From contig CP016202.1 in NCBI GenBank assembly GCA_003433295.1, positions 1,680,850-1,721,812 on the forward strand: a stretch of 40,963 nt of DNA. The letters are read 5' to 3'. Source of the stretch: Eubacterium minutum ATCC 700079 (GTDB lineage: Bacteria > Bacillota > Clostridia > Peptostreptococcales > Anaerovoracaceae). The position numbers and the translations under genes were made by a program. A model generated the notes under the pieces. It did not search any database. It was not told the DNA's origin and saw only the letters and a program-made list of their open reading frames with translations. Positions 16,572-25,890 of the stretch are shown here, piece by piece. Within the stretch, counting starts at the first letter, position 1; every line of letters begins with the position of its first letter.

Positions 16572-17762
16572 TCAGTCCGCCTTTATCGCGTCTATGAACG
16601 ATAAGAAGTCCGTGAAAGCGCTCTCCAGATATTGTATAAGAACCGGCTCGTTAAATTCAAAACTTCCTTTTGCGTTCAACAGAGGCTTGAGTTTGGAAAT
16701 GTTCAGGTTCAGTTCGAGTTTTCTGATTCCGCGCAGTGTAGGGGCGGCGACCAGAAGTTCACCGTTGTCATTTATATGATATATACCGAGCAGGTCGTTA
16801 TAAAGGTAGTAGTCGGGAAGATCGACATGACTGTTGTTCGGATGGTAAATCATGAAAGTTTTACCGCCGTGTTCATCGTGTTCGGCAGCATTGTTCAGCA
16901 GCCTCATGCTTGAACTCGAAAAATCATCTATCCCGCCGTCAAAAGAGTATATGGTTATGAACTCGGCATGCGATAATTGCAGGTACGCTTCTTTCTCCGT
17001 TACGGGCAATATTGATACACATTCACAGGCGGAAATTTTCATATCTTCGATTTTGAGATGAGATGACACAACGTAATACTTATCCGCGGCTTCAACGAGA
17101 GAACGGCAGTTCACGGATTCTCTGTCTTTGCATATCCTGACCGCATTTGTGTACAGTGTCCCGCGGGAAAAATCGGGTAAAATATCAACGTTGACCCACG
17201 GTTTTGCGAGAAAAGCGGCGGCCGTGAAATCTTTTCCCACGCAACGCATCAGGAAGTAGTTTGCAAGGGCGTTGAAATTGACGATTTCGGCGCAGGATTT
17301 TTCGAAAATCCTTGCTTTTTCGGAAGTGCTCAACTCGGGCTTCAATTTGAGAAGGAAAGCAAGGTCGTGAAAATTCGCGGGCAACGGTATTCCGTGGATT
17401 CTGTTGTACTCTATAAATTCGCCGAGAAGCCATGCGGCCTCTTTCAACGTAAGCGGCGTCTTTTTACCGCCGAGTCCGCCTATAAGAGAGTTTTCAATGT
17501 CCTTCAGTTCTTTATCCGCTTCTTTATCCGTCGTACCGCGTGAGCATCTGTATGATTCGTAACGGTCAAAACCGTATTCTTCCGCATCGAAATAGAAATA
17601 CTGGTGAAATTCCCGATTTGAATTACTCCAGGATATGCAAAGACAAACAACGCCCATCAACCTCGTGTTGGTTATCCACGCAGAGGTGAAGCGTTCGCCC
17701 GCAGGGGTCGACATTCCGGCAAGGCCTCCTTTTAAGACTTTAAAAACCCGTTTATCAGACAT
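16572..17762 (-). CDS. Protein of unknown function, 396 residues
   Basis: I do not recognise this protein. The start at 17762 (MSDKRVFKVLKGG) is chosen because GGAG lies six bases before the ATG and a promoter is found upstream; the frame stays open further up but without family cues. It appears soluble: no signal peptide or membrane segment is seen. The first 80 residues contain a Trp/Phe/Tyr-rich region (AWITNTRLMGVVCLCISWSN). There is a Gly-Gly-Lys-Lys-Thr turn near residue 100 that is not a proper P-loop. The C-terminal half reads as alternating strands and helices, with a YHPNNSHVDLPDYYLYNDL segment. Codon use and composition resemble the surrounding chromosome. It stands alone between the DnaA-box cluster and the SAM riboswitch. 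Confidence 0.75.
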   Translation of the reverse strand: MSDKRVFKVLKGGLAGMSTPAGERFTSAWITNTRLMGVVCLCISWSNSNREFHQYFYFDAEEYGFDRYESYRCSRGTTDKEADKELKDIENSLIGGLGGKKTPLTLKEAAWLLGEFIEYNRIHGIPLPANFHDLAFLLKLKPELSTSEKARIFEKSCAEIVNFNALANYFLMRCVGKDFTAAAFLAKPWVNVDILPDFSRGTLYTNAVRICKDRESVNCRSLVEAADKYYVVSSHLKIEDMKISACECVSILPVTEKEAYLQLSHAEFITIYSFDGGIDDFSSSSMRLLNNAAEHDEHGGKTFMIYHPNNSHVDLPDYYLYNDLLGIYHINDNGELLVAAPTLRGIRKLELNLNISKLKPLLNAKGSFEFNEPVLIQYLESAFTDFLSFIDAIKAD

Positions 17763-17865
17763 TGAGACTCCTTTTGCTTGCATTTGCATCCCGCCCGAAG
17801 ATTGTCCGGATTCCCGATTCGCAGTATTTTGACCGCATTTGCGGGAACAATGTGCATTTAATGGG

Positions 17866-17894
17866 ATTATACATTTTTTTTCGTGCCGTGGCAA
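17866..17894 (-). promoter_or_regulatory. Promoter for the unknown gene at 16572-17762
   Basis: On the - strand TTGCCA (17894-17889), a 17-base spacer and a perfect TATAAT (17871-17866), about 100 bases before the start codon. The rest of the gap to the metK promoter shows no feature except A/T runs. Confidence 0.7.
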
Positions 17895-18011
17895 TAAACG
17901 GGATAATGAAGGACGGTGTCAAATTTCTGTTGTTTTTTTTTGCCGACGTCATCAGGAAGCGGATTTCCGAAAATGATGAGTGAAATTGCCCCGACTCTTG
18001 CCGTCGCGCCG

Positions 18012-18039
18012 TTGACTTTGGTTTTAATATCGGTATAAT
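18012..18039 (+). promoter_or_regulatory. Promoter of the SAM riboswitch-metK unit
   Basis: TTGACT, a 16-base spacer and a perfect TATAAT. Transcription would begin near 18046, just before the riboswitch P1 stem. A second TATAAT at 18045 would start inside P1 and is less likely to be used. Confidence 0.8.
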
Positions 18040-18050
18040 ATGGGTATAAT

Positions 18051-18166
18051 CCTTATCGAGAGAGGCGGAGGGAATAGGTCCTGTGATGCCCGGCAACCTG
18101 GAAAGATTCCGGCTGTGAATCCATGCAAGGTGCTACATCCTACAGAAGAAATTCTGAAAGATGAGG
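18051..18166 (+). ncRNA. SAM-I (S-box) riboswitch
   Basis: The S-box core is clear: CTTATCGAGAGAGGCGGAGG at the 5' side, then GCCCGGCAACC, AGGTGCTACATCC and GAAAGATGAG. The closing stem P1 is CCTTATC (18051-18057) with GATGAGG (18160-18166). It binds S-adenosylmethionine and favours the terminator that follows, so metK and lysC are turned down when SAM is plentiful. Confidence 0.95.
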
Positions 18167-18193
18167 AAGGAGTTACGCGATTTGTGAATTCAT

Positions 18194-18240
18194 GCCTTTT
18201 CTTTCGATAGGAATTCATTAAGAAAAGGCGTTTTATTTTG
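18194..18240 (+). terminator. SAM-controlled attenuator terminator before metK
   Basis: GCCTTTTCTT (18194-18203) pairs with AAGAAAAGGC (18220-18229) and is followed by GTTTTATTTT. It is the expression platform of the SAM-I riboswitch. Confidence 0.88.
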
Positions 18241-18295
18241 ACTGAATACCGATATTGATTCGGAAGTCCATATCGATTGGAGACAGGAGGAGGAA

Positions 18296-19480
18296 ATGAA
18301 AAGACTGTTTACATCAGAATCTGTTACGGAAGGTCATCCCGACAAAATGTGCGACCAGATTTCAGATGCTATTCTGGATGCGATAATGAAAGACGATCCT
18401 GACGGACGCGTGGCGTGCGAAACCACGGCCACTACCGGATACGCTATGGTCATGGGAGAAATAAGCACAAAGTGCTACGTTGATATACCCAAAATTGTAC
18501 GCGGTGTAATAAAGGATATAGGATATGATAAAGGCGAATACGGCTTTGATGCCGCCACATGCGCGGTTCTGAGCGCGATAGACGAACAATCTTCGGACAT
18601 TGCAATGGGCGTTGACGATGCGCTCGAGCATAAAGAAGGGACCATGAAAGATGAGATAGAGGCAATCGGCGCGGGAGACCAGGGAATGATGTTCGGGTAT
18701 GCCTGCAATGAGACGGAGGAACTTATGCCCATGCCTGTTTCTCTTGCGCATAAATTGGCGTACAGGCTCACTGAGGTGAGGAAGAGCGGGACACTTAAAT
18801 ATCTTAGACCTGACGGAAAAACGCAGGTTACGGTGGAATACGACGGTGATCGGGTGAAAAGAATAGATACGGTTCTGATTTCAACCCAACACGATCCCGA
18901 TGTCAGCCAGCAACAGATCAGAAAGGATTTGATTAAAAATGTAATTGAACCCATCATACCGGAACAGTTGCTTGATGATGAAACCAAGTATTTTGTGAAT
19001 CCAACGGGAAGATTCGTTATAGGCGGTCCTCACGGGGATTCCGGACTCACGGGCAGGAAGATTATAGTCGATACATACGGTGGGGCTTCCCACCACGGAG
19101 GAGGAGCTTTTTCGGGGAAAGATCCCACAAAGGTTGACCGTTCGGCGGCATATGCCGCAAGATATGCGGCAAAGAATCTCGTGGCCGCGGGATTTGCGGA
19201 CAAGTTGGAAATTCAGCTTGCATATGCGATAGGGGTTGCTGAACCCGTTTCCGTGACGGTAAATACATATGGGACCGGCAGATTGCCCGATGACAAAATC
19301 GCAGAAATCGTAAATAAGCATTTCGACTTAAGACCTGCGGCAATCATTCGCGACCTTGATTTGAGAAGACCTATTTACAGGAAGACGGCGGCGTACGGTC
19401 ATTTCGGAAGAACCGATGTTGAACTGCCGTGGGAGAGACTCGACAAGGTTGGGACATTGAAAGCGGAACTGGATCAATAG
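18296..19480 (+). CDS. metK: S-adenosylmethionine synthetase
   Basis: Makes SAM from methionine and ATP. The 394 residues show all MetK signatures: [13 protein letters not shown] near the N-terminus, [49 protein letters not shown], and a C-terminal [18 protein letters not shown] precedes the ATG. It lies directly behind the SAM-I riboswitch, which fits product feedback. SAM is also the cofactor of KamA, so demand in this organism may be high. Confidence 0.97.
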   Translation: MKRLFTSESVTEGHPDKMCDQISDAILDAIMKDDPDGRVACETTATTGYAMVMGEISTKCYVDIPKIVRGVIKDIGYDKGEYGFDAATCAVLSAIDEQSSDIAMGVDDALEHKEGTMKDEIEAIGAGDQGMMFGYACNETEELMPMPVSLAHKLAYRLTEVRKSGTLKYLRPDGKTQVTVEYDGDRVKRIDTVLISTQHDPDVSQQQIRKDLIKNVIEPIIPEQLLDDETKYFVNPTGRFVIGGPHGDSGLTGRKIIVDTYGGASHHGGGAFSGKDPTKVDRSAAYAARYAAKNLVAAGFADKLEIQLAYAIGVAEPVSVTVNTYGTGRLPDDKIAEIVNKHFDLRPAAIIRDLDLRRPIYRKTAAYGHFGRTDVELPWERLDKVGTLKAELDQ

Positions 19481-19494
19481 CTCAGGAGATTTTT

Positions 19495-20805
19495 ATGGGA
19501 ATAAAGGTATTAAAGTTTGGCGGTTCTTCGGTGGCTGACGGAATACAGCTGCGCAAGATGAAGAGCATAATAGATTCGGATGCGGACAGGAGGTATATTG
19601 TAGCGTCCGCTCCGGGGAAGCGTTTTGAGATAGACAACAAGGTTACGGATCTTCTGTATCTGTGCAAAACCCATATGGAGCAGAATCTGCCGTATGAACA
19701 GGTTTTTCAGGTGATTCGCGACAGGTTCAATGCTGTAAAGATGAATCTGGACATAAATGTCGATATGGGGATTCACTTTGAGGAAATTCTGACCAACATG
19801 AAGAAGGGATGCTCAAAGGATTACCTGGCAAGCAGGGGGGAATATCTGTCCGCCGTACTGGTTGCGGCATATCTAAAAGTGGATTTTGTCGATGCGGCAG
19901 GAATGATTTTGTTTGACGACAAAGGCAGACTGTTGTTTGAGGAAACGGACAATGCCATAGCCTCAAAACTTTCGGCGCACAAGATGGCGGTGATCCCGGG
20001 CTTTTACGGGACCGATGTGGAAACCGGGGAGATCAGGACGTTTTCCAGAGGCGGCTCCGACATTACCGGCGCTTTAATTGCGAGGGCGCTCAATGCGCAG
20101 GTATATGAAAACTGGACGGATGTTTCCGGCTTTCTGATGGCGGATCCGAGGGTTGTGAAGAATCCGAAGCCGATTGAAAAGATTTCGTATAAGGAACTGA
20201 GGGAACTTTCCTACATGGGGGCTTCGGTGCTGCATGAGGATGCGATTTATCCGTGCAGAATGGCCAATATCCCGATAAACATAAAAAACACCAATCATCC
20301 CGACGATCCGGGAACGATAATAACCGATGAGGAGGAATCCGATCAGAAGATAGTCACGGGTATTGCGGGGAGCAAGGATTTTACCGTCATTGCGATCTAC
20401 AAGAATATGTTGAGCCATGAAAAGGGCTTTGTGCGCAGAATACTGATGATACTGGAAGATTTCGATATAAGCATAGAACATCTTCCGACGGGAATAGACA
20501 CCGTGTCGGTGGTTCTGTCGGATAAGTCGATCGACGGCAGACTCGATGAAATCATTGAGGAGTTTCAGACGCAGCTCAGACCGGACGGCGTTGAAGTGTT
20601 TGAGGATATTGCGCTGATAGCAACCGTCGGCGCGGGAATGAACAGAAGGACGGGAGTGTCGGCAAAACTCTTCACCGCGCTTGCCGAGGCTGACGTCAAT
20701 ATAAGGATGATAGATCAGGGTTCCAGTGAGATGAATATAATAGTGGGCGTTGAAAACACCGATTTCAATACCGCAATAAAGGCAATCTACCGGGCGTTTG
20801 AGTAA
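19495..20805 (+). CDS. lysC: Aspartate kinase
   Basis: Phosphorylates aspartate, the entry to lysine, threonine and methionine synthesis. From ATG 19495 (after AGGAG) it has 436 residues, opening with VLKFGGSSVADG. Further motifs are FSRGGSDITGA, the aspartate/ATP segment ENWTDVSGFLMADPR, and two C-terminal ACT domains (from about residue 300; the second has ATVGAGMNRRTGVSAKLF). An upstream in-frame ATG inside metK is not supported. It begins 14 bases after metK, so it should fall under the same riboswitch and answer to SAM rather than only to lysine. It resembles the isozymes with an insert after FGGSSV. Confidence 0.92.
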   Translation: MGIKVLKFGGSSVADGIQLRKMKSIIDSDADRRYIVASAPGKRFEIDNKVTDLLYLCKTHMEQNLPYEQVFQVIRDRFNAVKMNLDINVDMGIHFEEILTNMKKGCSKDYLASRGEYLSAVLVAAYLKVDFVDAAGMILFDDKGRLLFEETDNAIASKLSAHKMAVIPGFYGTDVETGEIRTFSRGGSDITGALIARALNAQVYENWTDVSGFLMADPRVVKNPKPIEKISYKELRELSYMGASVLHEDAIYPCRMANIPINIKNTNHPDDPGTIITDEEESDQKIVTGIAGSKDFTVIAIYKNMLSHEKGFVRRILMILEDFDISIEHLPTGIDTVSVVLSDKSIDGRLDEIIEEFQTQLRPDGVEVFEDIALIATVGAGMNRRTGVSAKLFTALAEADVNIRMIDQGSSEMNIIVGVENTDFNTAIKAIYRAFE

Positions 20806-20899
20806 TCGAAAAGAAACTGCAGCAAAAGCGATAAGAACTTTTTTGAGGTTAAGACACTTTGAGGGATTTGCATAACCCTGAAAATATGAGAGAGGTTTT

Positions 20900-22180
20900 A
20901 TGACAAGAGAGAATGAAAAAAATATGAGAGAAGATTACATTGAGTTGAACGAAGAGGTGAAAGACGAAGACGTTGTTCCGGAATTGACCGGCAAAGAACC
21001 TCAGCCGGCAGATGACGGAGGGGGAAAAACTCCCAAAAGAGCACCTGAAGGGGAAAGGGAGGATCGTCCGAGAGTTACGGGGATTCTGGATATTGCCGAA
21101 GGAGGCTTCGGTTTTCTGCGGTTTGACAATTTCCTTACCAGTGAAAGGGATATTTATGTTTCTCCAACGCAGATTCGCCGTTTCAACCTGAAAACGGGGG
21201 ATGAGATACAGGGTATTTCCCGCCTGCCCAATGAGGGGGAGCGTTTCGGAGCCTTACTGTATGTGGAAACGGTAAACGGGGATGAACCCGGGGTTTCGAT
21301 AAGAAGACCGAATTTCAGCGACCTCACACCTTTATATCCGAGGCAGAGACTGACCCTTGAAGACAGTCCGGTAGAACTTTCGACTCGTTTGATAGATTTG
21401 ATTGCGCCGATAGGAAAGGGGCAGAGAGGTCTTATCGTGGCTCCGCCAAAAGCGGGAAAGACGACACTGCTGAAAAGCATCGCGCACAGTATAGAGAAGA
21501 AGTACCCTGAGGTAGAGTTGATAGTGCTTTTGGTGGATGAGCGTCCGGAAGAGGTGACGGACATGAAGAGGACACTTACGCGGGGGAAGGTTATATTTTC
21601 GACATTTGATGAACAGCCGCAGCATCATGCAAAGGTTGCGGAGATGGTTCTGGAGAGAGCAAGGCGACTTGCCGAGCACGGACGTGACGTTGTGATTCTT
21701 TTGGACAGTCTGACGAGATTGGCGAGGGCGTACAATCTTGTGATCCCGGCATCCGGCAGGACCTTGTCGGGAGGGCTTGACCCGGGAGCGCTGTACAAGC
21801 CGAAGCAGTTTTTCGGCGCGGCTAGAAACCTTGAAGAGGGCGGAAGTGTCACCATACTTGCCACGGCGCTTGTGGATACGGGCAGCAGGATGGATGACGT
21901 CATATTTGAAGAGTTTAAGGGTACGGGAAATATGGAACTGCATCTGGACAGGAAACTCCAGGAAAAGAGAATTTTCCCGGCAATAGATCTGCATAAGTCG
22001 GGGACGAGAAGAGAAGAGCTTCTGATGAGCAGAGATGAGATGGAAGCCGTTTTGACCATGCGGAAAGTACTGTCCGATCAGAACACGCAGGAAGCGGGGG
22101 AAGAGATCATAGATAACCTCGCCCACACCAAAACCAATAAAGATTTTATCGACATCATCAAGCGCATATTCGGAAGATAA
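20900..22180 (+). CDS. rho: Transcription termination factor Rho
   Basis: Hexameric RNA helicase that ends transcription. The 426 residues include a short acidic, variable N-terminal extension (to about residue 50). The cold-shock-like RNA-binding domain follows with [14 protein letters not shown] and [12 protein letters not shown]. The RecA-type motor has Walker [11 protein letters not shown] near residue 182, [13 protein letters not shown], the Walker B region [16 protein letters not shown] and the [18 protein letters not shown] loop. The start is either 20900 (after GAGAGG) or an internal ATG eight codons on. The 17-bp repeat array begins nine bases after its stop. Confidence 0.97.
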   Translation: MTRENEKNMREDYIELNEEVKDEDVVPELTGKEPQPADDGGGKTPKRAPEGEREDRPRVTGILDIAEGGFGFLRFDNFLTSERDIYVSPTQIRRFNLKTGDEIQGISRLPNEGERFGALLYVETVNGDEPGVSIRRPNFSDLTPLYPRQRLTLEDSPVELSTRLIDLIAPIGKGQRGLIVAPPKAGKTTLLKSIAHSIEKKYPEVELIVLLVDERPEEVTDMKRTLTRGKVIFSTFDEQPQHHAKVAEMVLERARRLAEHGRDVVILLDSLTRLARAYNLVIPASGRTLSGGLDPGALYKPKQFFGAARNLEEGGSVTILATALVDTGSRMDDVIFEEFKGTGNMELHLDRKLQEKRIFPAIDLHKSGTRREELLMSRDEMEAVLTMRKVLSDQNTQEAGEEIIDNLAHTKTNKDFIDIIKRIFGR

Positions 22181-22189
22181 CGTGATTGC

Positions 22190-22291
22190 GCATATAGAAC
22201 CGTGTTGCATATAGAGTCGTGTTGCATATAGAACCTTGCTGCATATAGAGTCGTGTTGCATATAGAACCTTGCTGCGTATAGAACTGTGTA
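22190..22291. repeat. Tandem array of six 17-bp units after rho
   Basis: GCATATAGA (GCGTATAGA in the last copy) recurs exactly every 17 bases at 22190, 22207, 22224, 22241, 22258 and 22275. The other eight bases alternate between an AACC type and a GTCG type, giving a 34-bp super-period over the first five units. It fills most of the gap between rho and the next gene, and no terminator is seen there. Confidence 0.9.
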
Positions 22292-22347
22292 GAGAATCGG
22301 TACCGCTGCGTGAGTTTGCATGACATCGAGTGATGATAGGAGCATTT

Positions 22348-23484
22348 ATGGATATGAGTAAAATTTTCCTCAAGGATGCCTGCCCGACCCCCATAGGAGG
22401 GCAGGCGGTTCTTGAGGGTGTGATGATGAGAGGTACGGAAAGGACCGCCATTGCGGTGCGGACTCCGGGCGGCGACATACATGTAAAGACTCAGAGCAAC
22501 GGAAACAGAAGCAGATTGATGAAAATACCTGTAATAAGGGGTGCGGCCGCATTCCTGAATTCTCTCGTTGAGGGAACCGGAACGCTTGCGTATTCAGCCG
22601 ATGTGCTTGAATACTATGCATCCGACGGGGGTGACGAACATGCGGAAGACGACGACGGAACCGGCGCGGGCGATAAGCGACTGACGGCAGAAAATGAGCG
22701 GATGACTTTTACGGACAGTATAGAGGACCGACTGGCGGACAAGATGGGGACACAGAGGCTTTGGAACTTTTTGTTGTTTATGTCCGTTGCCATTGCGATA
22801 ATTTTTTCGGTGGCTTTTTTTGTTTTACTGCCCACAATGGCGGTAGGATGGCTGAAGACCTTTGTTCACAACGCCATAGGTCTCAATCTTATAGAAGGCT
22901 TCTTGAGGATAGCGATATTTTTGATATATATAACGGCCATATCGAGAATGTCCGATGTCAAGCGTCTGTTTCAGTATCACGGTGCTGAACACAAGACCAT
23001 ACATTGCTTTGAAAACGCAATGGAACTTACACCCGCAAATGCTCAGACTTTTTATACTCTCCATCCGCGCTGCGGAACAAGTTTTCTCATGTTTGTAATG
23101 TTGATAAGTCTTATTTTGTTTTCACTGTTCGGCTGGCCGAATCTGCTGTGGCGCATACTGTCCCGTGTCATTCTCATTCCGGTAGTGGCGGGACTTTCTT
23201 ATGAACTGTTGAAATGGGCGGGGCGATCCGACAATCTTATCGTAAGGATTTTGAGTATGCCCGGGCTTTATCTGCAGAAAATCACGACCAACGTGCCGGA
23301 TGATGAACAGCTTGAGGTTGCTATCATATCGTTAAAAGCCGTATTGGTAGATCCCGAAGCCCCTTACATTGAGGGCAAAGTGGACAGTGACGGAAATTTG
23401 GTTGAGGAAGTCAGGATAGAAGAAGAGAAAAGGCGACGGGCGGAAGAAGAAAAGGAAGCAAGGAAAAACAGGAGAGGGCAATGA
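22348..23484 (+). CDS. yqhQ: DUF1385 membrane protein (YqhQ family)
   Basis: A conserved membrane protein of unknown biochemical role, 378 residues. The family opening GGQAVLEGVMMRG is present, and the second half has IPVIRGAAAF, the HGAEHKTIHCFE motif and LHPRCGTSFL. Hydrophobic segments lie around residues 130-160, 175-200, 235-255 and 265-285. An acidic, low-complexity loop (residues about 90-115) and a highly charged C-terminal tail (Glu/Arg/Lys) are visible. ATG at 22348 has TAGGAG six bases upstream; earlier in-frame starts do not. It overlaps prmC by four bases, the usual neighbour in Clostridia. Confidence 0.88.
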   Translation: MDMSKIFLKDACPTPIGGQAVLEGVMMRGTERTAIAVRTPGGDIHVKTQSNGNRSRLMKIPVIRGAAAFLNSLVEGTGTLAYSADVLEYYASDGGDEHAEDDDGTGAGDKRLTAENERMTFTDSIEDRLADKMGTQRLWNFLLFMSVAIAIIFSVAFFVLLPTMAVGWLKTFVHNAIGLNLIEGFLRIAIFLIYITAISRMSDVKRLFQYHGAEHKTIHCFENAMELTPANAQTFYTLHPRCGTSFLMFVMLISLILFSLFGWPNLLWRILSRVILIPVVAGLSYELLKWAGRSDNLIVRILSMPGLYLQKITTNVPDDEQLEVAIISLKAVLVDPEAPYIEGKVDSDGNLVEEVRIEEEKRRRAEEEKEARKNRRGQ

Positions 23485-24566
23485 CTGTACGGGAATTGAT
23501 AACCTTAGGCGAAAGAGAACTTGCGGCGGCCGGCGCGGAAAATGCGAAAGGCGACAGCAGGCAGTTATATAGCCATGTTACATCTTTGACATATGCTGAA
23601 ATTTTCATTTGCTACGACAACACCGTTTCCGATCGGACGAAGCGGGAGTTCATGAAGCTGCTCGGTAGACGGGCCTCAGGCGAACCGCTGCAGTACATTA
23701 CCGGGAAGCAGGACTTTATGGGGCTTACGTTCAGGGTTTCTCCCTCGGTATTGATACCGCGTCCCGAAACGGAGCTTTTGGTGGAGAATGCGCTGAACCT
23801 TATAGAAAAAAAGATGAAACTTGAGCCTTCCATAAATCGAAACGGCGGATGTGCCGGACGGTCTGAAGAAAACGAGCATGCCCGGAACGTAAGAATACTT
23901 GATCTTTGCTGCGGGAGCGGTGCGATAGGTGTGTCGCTGGCCAAACTTGCGTCCGAAACGGCAAATGTCCGAGGCGTTGAAGTCTGCTGTTGCGATATCA
24001 GCGGCGCGGCTTTGGAAGTGGCTGAGCGGAATGCACGACTGAACGGTGTGAAACCGGAATTTCGCCGGGGAGATCTCTTCGAGGCATTGGGTTCCCAAGC
24101 GTTGGGTAAAGAAAGATGTACGGAACATGATGTGAGGAACGGCGGTAACCGGTCACAACACTGCGGCAGTAACCGGTCACGACACTGCGGCAGTGGTGGA
24201 CGAACCTGCGGCGGTGAGGGAGAAAACCATGCCGGTAGCGATAAACAGGGTGATTTTGATCTGATTGTGAGCAATCCGCCTTACATTGAATCGTCGCTGA
24301 TTCCGAAACTCAGGATTGAAGTTTCGGGGCATGAGCCGATGGAAGCGCTCGACGGGGGAGAAGACGGCATGGACATATGCAGAAGGATCATAGCCTCCGC
24401 TCATAAGTACATGAAGAAAAACGGGGTGTTGCTTATGGAAATAGGGTATAACCAAAAACAGGCGCTGTTGAATGTGATAAACACGGACGGGCATTACATC
24501 GAACCACACTGTCTGAAAGACCTTTCGGGCAGGGACAGGATACTGATCGCATATGCGGCATACTGA
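23481..24566 (+). CDS. prmC: Peptide chain release factor N5-glutamine methyltransferase, with low-complexity insert
   Basis: Methylates the GGQ glutamine of release factors with SAM; its substrate RF1 is encoded at 27662. The N-terminal helical domain ends at FMGLTFRVSPSVLIPRPETELLV. The methyltransferase core has LDLCCGSGAIGVSLAKL and the NPPY motif in DLIVSNPPYIESS. At 361 residues it is about 70 longer than usual. The extra length is mostly a Gly/Ser/His/Arg-rich insert of about 45 residues just before NPPY, coded partly by a 24-bp tandem duplication, plus a smaller insert after the N-terminal domain. Both lie at surface loops and the motifs are intact, so activity is plausible. Confidence 0.92.
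   Translation: MTVRELITLGERELAAAGAENAKGDSRQLYSHVTSLTYAEIFICYDNTVSDRTKREFMKLLGRRASGEPLQYITGKQDFMGLTFRVSPSVLIPRPETELLVENALNLIEKKMKLEPSINRNGGCAGRSEENEHARNVRILDLCCGSGAIGVSLAKLASETANVRGVEVCCCDISGAALEVAERNARLNGVKPEFRRGDLFEALGSQALGKERCTEHDVRNGGNRSQHCGSNRSRHCGSGGRTCGGEGENHAGSDKQGDFDLIVSNPPYIESSLIPKLRIEVSGHEPMEALDGGEDGMDICRRIIASAHKYMKKNGVLLMEIGYNQKQALLNVINTDGHYIEPHCLKDLSGRDRILIAYAAY
24145..24192 (+). repeat. In-frame 24-bp duplication inside prmC
   Basis: Two 24-base units (24145-24168 and 24169-24192) begin GTAACCGGTCAC and differ at one base. A decayed third copy follows. Because 24 is a multiple of three the frame is kept and the protein gains eight residues per unit. Confidence 0.85.
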
Positions 24567-24729
24567 ACACCTTGGGGGTGTAAATAATGACATTGATATT
24601 ATCATCGGGATAATTTTTACGTATTCATCATTGAAGTTCCTGTAAACGTGTAATGCCTGTTGCTACTTGTCAAGGACTTTTTAATCATTTTTATTTTCGT
24701 ACATATTATTTTTCTCCTGTTTTTGCAAC

Positions 24730-24761
24730 AAAAAAGACGATAGATTTTTATTTCTACCGCC
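24730..24761 (-). terminator. Terminator of the ORF6N operon
   Basis: On the - strand GGCGGTAGA pairs with TCTATCGTC (two G-T pairs) and is followed by six T residues. It lies about 40 bases after the ORF6N stop codon. Confidence 0.8.
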
Positions 24762-24803
24762 TTGCTTAAAGCTCATATAACTGTCTAATCTGTTATTTGC
24801 ATA

Positions 24804-25817
24804 TTAAATTTTCAAATTCTTATTGTTTAACATTCCACCAAACATTGTATGATACATATCCTTTGATGATTCTTCTATCTTGGTAATACTTGATATTTTA
24901 TTTCCTGCATCCTTCGATGATGCTCCACAAAGATAAAAGGCTTCATTTTCTGTTCCATAGTCTATTGCAATATACCTATCGTGATACTTTTTACCTGCAA
25001 TCTTCATTTTTAAATTGATGTTAGAGTAATCTCTTATAAAATCGTTTAGAATATTTTTTGTAAGCATATCTTTATTTCTTACATTGTCGCTAAATATAAT
25101 GACTTCAACACTATCTTTTGTAGCTCTAAGAAGTTCTAATGTTTTTAAGCCTATATAGTTATCTATTATATAAATGCTTTTCTTTGCAGACTTATATAGC
25201 TTAGTATAGGCAACATCCGCTTCAATCTTATCTCCATTCATCAAGAGGAAGTGTTTATAGGTGTCCGGATCTATAAAATTATCCATTACCTTTTTCAAAT
25301 CTTCTTTTGTTGCTAAAGTGCTAATTTTATCATTTATTTTTGCTATATCATTTGTATTCCGATTGGTTTGTATAGCTATTTGGACTAACTCTTTTGAACC
25401 GATAAAATCTTGATTTTCAATAATAAAGTCTTTCATTTGCTTAAACATTCGTATTAAAGCCTTGCTCTGTTTAACTGCCAGTTCTCCCCTTAATACAGTC
25501 ATAAGCATATAAATCCCCTGTTCCGTAAAGGCGTAGGGATTGTACTTTATATTGCTTCCTCTGCCTGTTCCTTTGTTCAAGGTCGCATTTTGCGACCTTG
25601 AAAGTTCAGATATTTCCTCATCAGTCAATTGAAACATAAAATCATCATCAAATTTTTCATGATTTCTTTTAACTTGTTCGTTAAATCTTTTTGTAGAATA
25701 TCCATAAATTTCAGCAAGTTCAAAATCAAGCATAACCTTTTGATTTCTTATATAGTAAATCTTACTTTTAATTGTAGTGTCATCTATTACCACAATCTCT
25801 TTATTTTCTTCTGTCAT
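24804..25817 (-). CDS. ORF6N-domain DNA-binding protein with PLD-like C-terminal region
   Basis: A 337-residue protein of mobile-element type. Residues about 15-100 are an ORF6N domain: YYIRNQKVMLDFELAEIYG, TKRFNEQVKRN, FMFQLTDEE and the AFTEQGIYMLMTVLRG segment. Such domains bind DNA in phage antirepressors and related proteins. A charged helical linker with coiled-coil character follows (about 145-185). The last 120 residues have a YHDRYIAIDYG motif and a strand pattern like a phospholipase D-type half domain, with Arg in place of the usual Lys. ATG 25817 follows GGAGGTG; the earlier TTG overlaps that site. Role within the element is not known. Confidence 0.82.
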   Translation of the reverse strand: MTEENKEIVVIDDTTIKSKIYYIRNQKVMLDFELAEIYGYSTKRFNEQVKRNHEKFDDDFMFQLTDEEISELSRSQNATLNKGTGRGSNIKYNPYAFTEQGIYMLMTVLRGELAVKQSKALIRMFKQMKDFIIENQDFIGSKELVQIAIQTNRNTNDIAKINDKISTLATKEDLKKVMDNFIDPDTYKHFLLMNGDKIEADVAYTKLYKSAKKSIYIIDNYIGLKTLELLRATKDSVEVIIFSDNVRNKDMLTKNILNDFIRDYSNINLKMKIAGKKYHDRYIAIDYGTENEAFYLCGASSKDAGNKISSITKIEESSKDMYHTMFGGMLNNKNLKI

Positions 25818-25890
25818 AAAATGCACCTCCAAAATTATCTACATATTTTTTCCAATCCGCCACGCACTGCGTGACTTTTTGAAATCAATA

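Noticed and set aside
22190-22291. CRISPR array at the 17-bp repeats (also considered at 14582-14786)
   Set aside because: Units are contiguous with no unique spacers and no cas genes nearby.
21332-22345. 337-residue - strand open frame across rho and the 17-bp array
   Set aside because: Antisense to rho; its repetitive N-terminus is just the array translated in shifting frames.
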